Position numbers and translations under genes: made by a program
Source of the DNA: Trichormus_B sp936914905
GTDB taxonomy: Bacteria > Cyanobacteriota > Cyanobacteriia > Cyanobacteriales > Nostocaceae
DNA length: 64,000 nt
Direction: 5' to 3' (one strand)
Assembly (NCBI RefSeq): GCF_039871975.1
Contig: NZ_JBDPLL010000001.1
Shown here: positions 60,630-64,000 of the stretch, one piece after another
How positions within the stretch are numbered: position 1 is the first letter of the stretch
Layout of the letters: each line of letters starts with the position of its first letter
Notes under the pieces: model-generated
Told to the model about the DNA's origin: nothing
The model's input: the letters and a program-made list of their open reading frames with translations, nothing else
The model's database searches: none

Positions 60630-62878
60630 ACAACCTCATTAACTGAAATCCGCACCGTATTAAGATAAATCTGGGGTTATGATGATTTTCGTCATCCACA
60701 GGGAAAAATAGTCAAAAGTTTATTACCACAACAAGACGCATTAATTATTATGCCCACAGGTGGGGGAAAGTCCACTTATTTTCAACTTCCTGCACTCGTG
60801 AAAACAGGATTAACTTTAGTAGTTTCTACCTTGGAAGCATTGATGGAAAAACAACTAGAAGAACTTAAACAACAAAATCAAAAAGCTGTACCTTTACATA
60901 GTTAATTACCTACTTATCAACCTCGAGCAACTTTACAAGCTTTAGAAAAATAACAATTAAGACTATTATATTTATCACCAGAAACTTTATTTAGTTCCAC
61001 AATGTGGGAAGGATTATCTCATACCCAATTACAAATTAATGAATTGATATTAGAGGAAGCCCATTGTTCAGTACAATGGGGTGATACATTTCTTCCAGGT
61101 TATCGGCGTTTAGATGTAGTTCATCCAGCGTTATTAAAATCAAAACTACCAGGTACAAAAATTAGTATAGCTGCTTTTACAGCAACGGCTAATCCTTCAG
61201 CATAAAAGATAATTAAGATAATTACTGATGTTTCACAATTACAACAACCTGATAGTTATAAACTCAATCCTTACCGGAATAATTTACATCTTAATGTAAA
61301 AATTACTGGGACTCCAGAGGGAAGAAAACAACAATTATTAGAATTTATTCCCAATCGACCAAGTCAAGCTGGTTCGATTTATATCAAATCTCGGGAAGAT
61401 AGCGATAATTTAGCCGATTAGTTTGTAGAAATGGGACATAATACTGCTAGCTATAATCCAGGATTAGGTACAACGGAAATACGGGCAGTAGAAGCTAGTT
61501 AGTTAGGTAAGAAAACACCATTTTTGGTTTGTACCTGCGCGTTTGTAATCGGGGTAAATAAATCTTATTGTCGTTGGATTATTCATTTTCATGCACCACA
61601 TTTATGATCTGAAATATTTGGAAGAAATCTAACGTGCGGGAAGAGATAGAAAATTAGCACAAGTGTTAACTTCAATAAGTGAATCAACGGGTTTTTTACA
61701 TGGTGAAAATAAACAAAGACAGCAGTTTTTTTAAGAAAAAATGCTGAAGCAACAATACAAAGCCCAACAATGAGCTAAAAAGTTACTAAAATAAGGAGAA
61801 GTAACATCTGTAATTAAACAATTTCCAGATGGTGCAACCGTGCTTTCTTTACTTCATAGTAGTGGACAATTGCAATAGAGACGGCGGCAAATTTACAAAG
61901 GAGTCTGTGTCTGGCTTTCCATAGTGTTAAGATTAGGAAAGAATCAGGGTTGGGAATAGTAACTGATAAGAACTATCCATAAAGATGTTGATAACTAATT
62001 TATAACTGACCTCATATCTATAAGATCTATGAAATGGGCAAAACTAATGAACCAATTCCTAATGTGACTAAACTACAAATACTAAGAATTACCTGTTCGT
62101 AAATTCGGGAGTTCAGGGGAAATCTTGGTTAAGCTACCCGGAATATCTTTACAAGTCTAATGACGTGTTCAACCAAAATATCCTTGCTGGAGAACTATTT
62201 GTTTTGTACCTTTTTTTCTGAGTCGGGATACCATAATCACTATCATGTTTTTCTACCTGTTCAAGGAGACTAGCAGGCACAACATTTCCTAATATCTCTA
62301 GCCAGTAATTCAATGTGTCCTTTGCTTCCGTTTTGGATATACCAAAATGCAAACCTAAAACCTCAAATGTCGGCATTTTCCTCAAATAGAACAAGCATAG
62401 ACATACCTCTTCTTGTTTTATCTCTAGTTTCGGTTTCCGCCGTCCTTCTTCCTGATTTATTTATATGTATCTTTTCACTTTGTATCTCAGGTTAAAGTTT
62501 TTTATGCTGCATTTCAGCTTGGGTTAATAGGTCTTGAAACTGATGGTTAGTTATTCCCAGTATTTGTTTTCTACGATGTGGATATTATTGAATATAATTA
62601 AGTGAATTTTTCCTTTTGGTAGACGGTCAAAATCCCCTTCTACCATTTTTTTTACACCAATTTAATTTTCCTGACAGGTCTATTCGCTTGATCCCTTTCA
62701 TTATGAGATGTCTGCAAAGTCGCGAAATTTGCTATAAATGCAGTTACAAGCTGCTAAACAAATAAGTGAATATCTAAATACTAAAAAGTGTCATTGGCAG
62801 CTTTTGTTAAATATTTTTGGTTTTGGTAAAGAAGTTGTAAATTGGCGTTGTGGACATTGTGATAATTGTAGAAGATAG
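60630..62878 (+). pseudogene. recQ: recQ-like helicase pseudogene interrupted by IS copy 4
   Basis: Reads IWGYDDFRHPQGKIVKSLLP, Walker A LIIMPTGGGKSTYFQLPALV, VSTLEALMEKQLEELKQQ, LLYLSPETLF, ILEEAHCSVQWGDTFLPGYR (DEAH box as EEAH), AAFTATANPSA, LNPYRNNLHLNVKI and IHFHAPH. After the IS (from 62683) it continues SLDPFHYEMSAKSRNLL and KKCHWQLLLNIFGFG, VNWRCGHCDNCRR, the zinc-binding end. Many codons are stops, several at likely Gln positions (HS*LPTYQ, LEK*QLRLL). RecQ helicases unwind DNA in recombination repair. Confidence 0.78.
61878..62680 (-). mobile_element. IS5-type element, copy 4 (internally deleted, 803 bp)
   Basis: GAGACGGCGGCAAATTTAC at the left and CCTGACAGGTC at the right, flanked by TA (61876-61877 and 62681-62682). 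It shows the same internal 324-bp deletion as copy 1, joined near 62216-62220. The HTH-containing N-terminal piece (FYLRKMPTFEVLGLHFGISK) is intact for about 55 codons and then shifts frame. Excision of the element and one TA restores the recQ reading frame as QLQYSLDPFHYE. Confidence 0.85.
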
Positions 62879-62971
62879 TAATTTGTCTTTGTCTATGGAT
62901 GTCAATTATTTATACTCGCGTTTCTATGAAAAACAATGAGAATTTATGCACTGTTTTGAATTCTGAGATGT

Positions 62972-63003
62972 GAATTGTTGATTGTGGGTTCCGCTTTCGC
63001 TAA
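62972..63003. repeat. short inverted repeat (GGGTT...AACCC)
   Basis: GTGGGTTCCGCTTTCGCTAA followed by CCCAGCCTAC; GGGTT and AACCC flank GCTTTCGC. This resembles a dispersed repeat common in cyanobacterial intergenic regions. Confidence 0.45.
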
Positions 63004-63131
63004 CCCAGCCTACGATACTTAAAGTAATCTATAAATTATTGCTCCTGTAGATTCGTGGTTAGTCATTTCCATGAGTCCATCAGTACCTGTAGTTTAGACT
63101 AAGCTATGGAAAACGGCCCAGCAGGGCTGAG

Positions 63132-63404
63132 TTAATCAGAGACGTAATGAAATAATGAATAATCTTGAGTATTAAACAGTAACTGATGGTTCTTTAGGTG
63201 GTCGAGGTACTGTTTTCTGACAACTGGGTATCGGTTTTTACGGTGACGTTTTTTTCCTGTTTGCCAACCAGGAGACTTTCCTCGAGGTTTGGGTGCACAG
63301 GTGGGAGTACCAGTGACTGTAAAAACTCCACCCAACCCTTGAGCAACTCTTCCAGGGGTCAACTTATCAACAGACTGGACTTTCGGCACTTGTGATTCGT
63401 TCAT
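63132..63404 (-). pseudogene. transposase C-terminal fragment
   Basis: Ninety codons ending a transposase: GTPTCAPKPRGKSPGWQTGK followed by KRHRKNRYPVVRKQYLDHLK. The PRGKSPGWQ..K.R..RYPVVKK pattern is one I recall as the basic tail of a Nostoc transposase family (NF041680-type). No upstream portion in the same frame is found, so it is truncated. Confidence 0.6.
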
Positions 63405-63779
63405 GTCTTAAAGGTAATGCCCAACTCCCTTCACTTTTTGGTATCCAGGTAATTGTGCTATATTCCTGACCCACGGTTATTGGTTTATTTTCCACTATGG
63501 ATGGGATGTGCCACTATATTCATACCCACATTCCGCACTTAAATAAGTAGCATAACTAAACTACATTGACAAGCAGTCAGGCAATTCAGAACTATAGTTT
63601 TTAAAAATCTAGTAGCCATAAAAATATAAATTATGCACCTCAAAGTTCCAGCTTTATTTACACAATAAGAAAGCTAGTTAGACAACAATGTTTAATTCGA
63701 ATTTTTCAATCACTTATGAAAATACAAGACTATGCAATAGTGAATTAGAGATTTGAAAAGTAAGAAGATAAATAATACT
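63405..63779. other. intergenic between transposase remnants
   Basis: No gene recognised. Probably debris from mobile elements, with only short frames on both strands. Confidence 0.45.
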
Positions 63780-64000
63780 TTTGATAAGCTGTAGGTAGGA
63801 ATTGGAAAATTTGACAACGTTCCTCTGTGAAGTTCAGAATCCTATCAACTCCTTGTGTAATCAGAAAATGAATTCCTTGAAAACATACACCAGTTGCTTT
63901 AAATCGGGGAAACCACCCAACGCAGAGGCTCTGAAATATCCAAGGTAAAGTAGGGGATTCTGTAGGTTTATTCAGTTGATAATCAACTGTAGCTTTTTAC
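63780..64000 (-). mobile_element. IS1634-like transposase C-terminal remnant (runs off the window)
   Basis: The minus strand reads QLNKPTESPTLPWIFQ, then GIHFLITQGVDRILNFTEER, CQIFQFLPTAYQKYYLSSY. The KPT(E/D)xPTLxWIFQ...F..LP..xxKYYLLS pattern is typical of the end of IS1634-family transposases in cyanobacteria. A repeated piece (SLCVGWFPRFKATGVCFQ) interrupts it, so it is probably inactive. The rest lies beyond position 64000. Confidence 0.5.

Overview
The window looks like a chromosomal segment of a filamentous, heterocyst-forming cyanobacterium (order Nostocales). The evidence is the gene content: psbZ next to ribH, Raf1, a fused PanC-Cmk, a DHH-CBS-tRNA nucleotidyltransferase, a CHASE2 Ser/Thr kinase, and a bifunctional sterol desaturase/short-chain dehydrogenase. 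HIP1 octamers (GCGATCGC) are also scattered through it. The genome is strikingly eroded. About half of the recognisable genes are broken by nonsense codons, frameshifts, short tandem duplications, deletions or insertion sequences, while core metabolic genes are intact. Such decay is known from the obligate symbiont 'Nostoc azollae'; placing this DNA in or near that lineage is an inference from the pattern only.

Layout. 0-2 kb: a broken ISAzo13-like element (with a 100-base assembly gap), remnants of hoxF and hoxE (bidirectional hydrogenase diaphorase), and a dead universal stress protein gene. 2.4-6.6 kb: a large decayed hybrid sensor/response regulator followed by an intact CheY-like receiver. 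7-9.5 kb: PIN-TRAM protein and hemW. 9.8-15.5 kb: two copies of an IS5-type element flanking an hpnA-like pseudogene, pgk and a universal stress gene. 15.9-22.1 kb: a ProA-like protein lacking the catalytic Cys, a zinc-ribbon membrane protein, tRNA-Gly, ribH, psbZ and the tRNA nucleotidyltransferase. 22.2-24.6 kb: a Uma2 gene interrupted by an IS66-type element with a clean 8-bp target duplication. 24.6-32.5 kb: sterol desaturase/SDR fusion, histidine kinase and glutaminase remnants, rlpA, panC-cmk and sodB. 33-39 kb: a graveyard with an RND pump, a third IS5 copy, two unidentified pseudogenes and a copper amine oxidase. 39-44 kb: TPR protein, amino-acid-binding protein, IS605-type tnpB remnant, rplT-rpmI and a three-repeat lipoprotein. 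44-57.5 kb: UvrD-like helicase, dead GT39 gene, raf1, REC-GAF regulator, menG, a DUF445 protein, a split CHASE2 kinase and a NYN-domain protein. 57.6-64 kb: leuA, then decayed genes (DUF3800, recQ cut by a fourth IS5 copy) and transposase ends.

The intact genes cover housekeeping (glycolysis, riboflavin, pantothenate, leucine, quinone, ribosome, tRNA end repair) and photosynthesis support (PsbZ, Raf1, Ycf37-like). The broken ones are mostly sensory, transport, defence and mobile functions. The clearest whole-window signal is how genes die here: short tandem duplications of roughly 8-23 bp, CAA-to-TAA nonsense changes, and non-autonomous deletion derivatives of one IS family.
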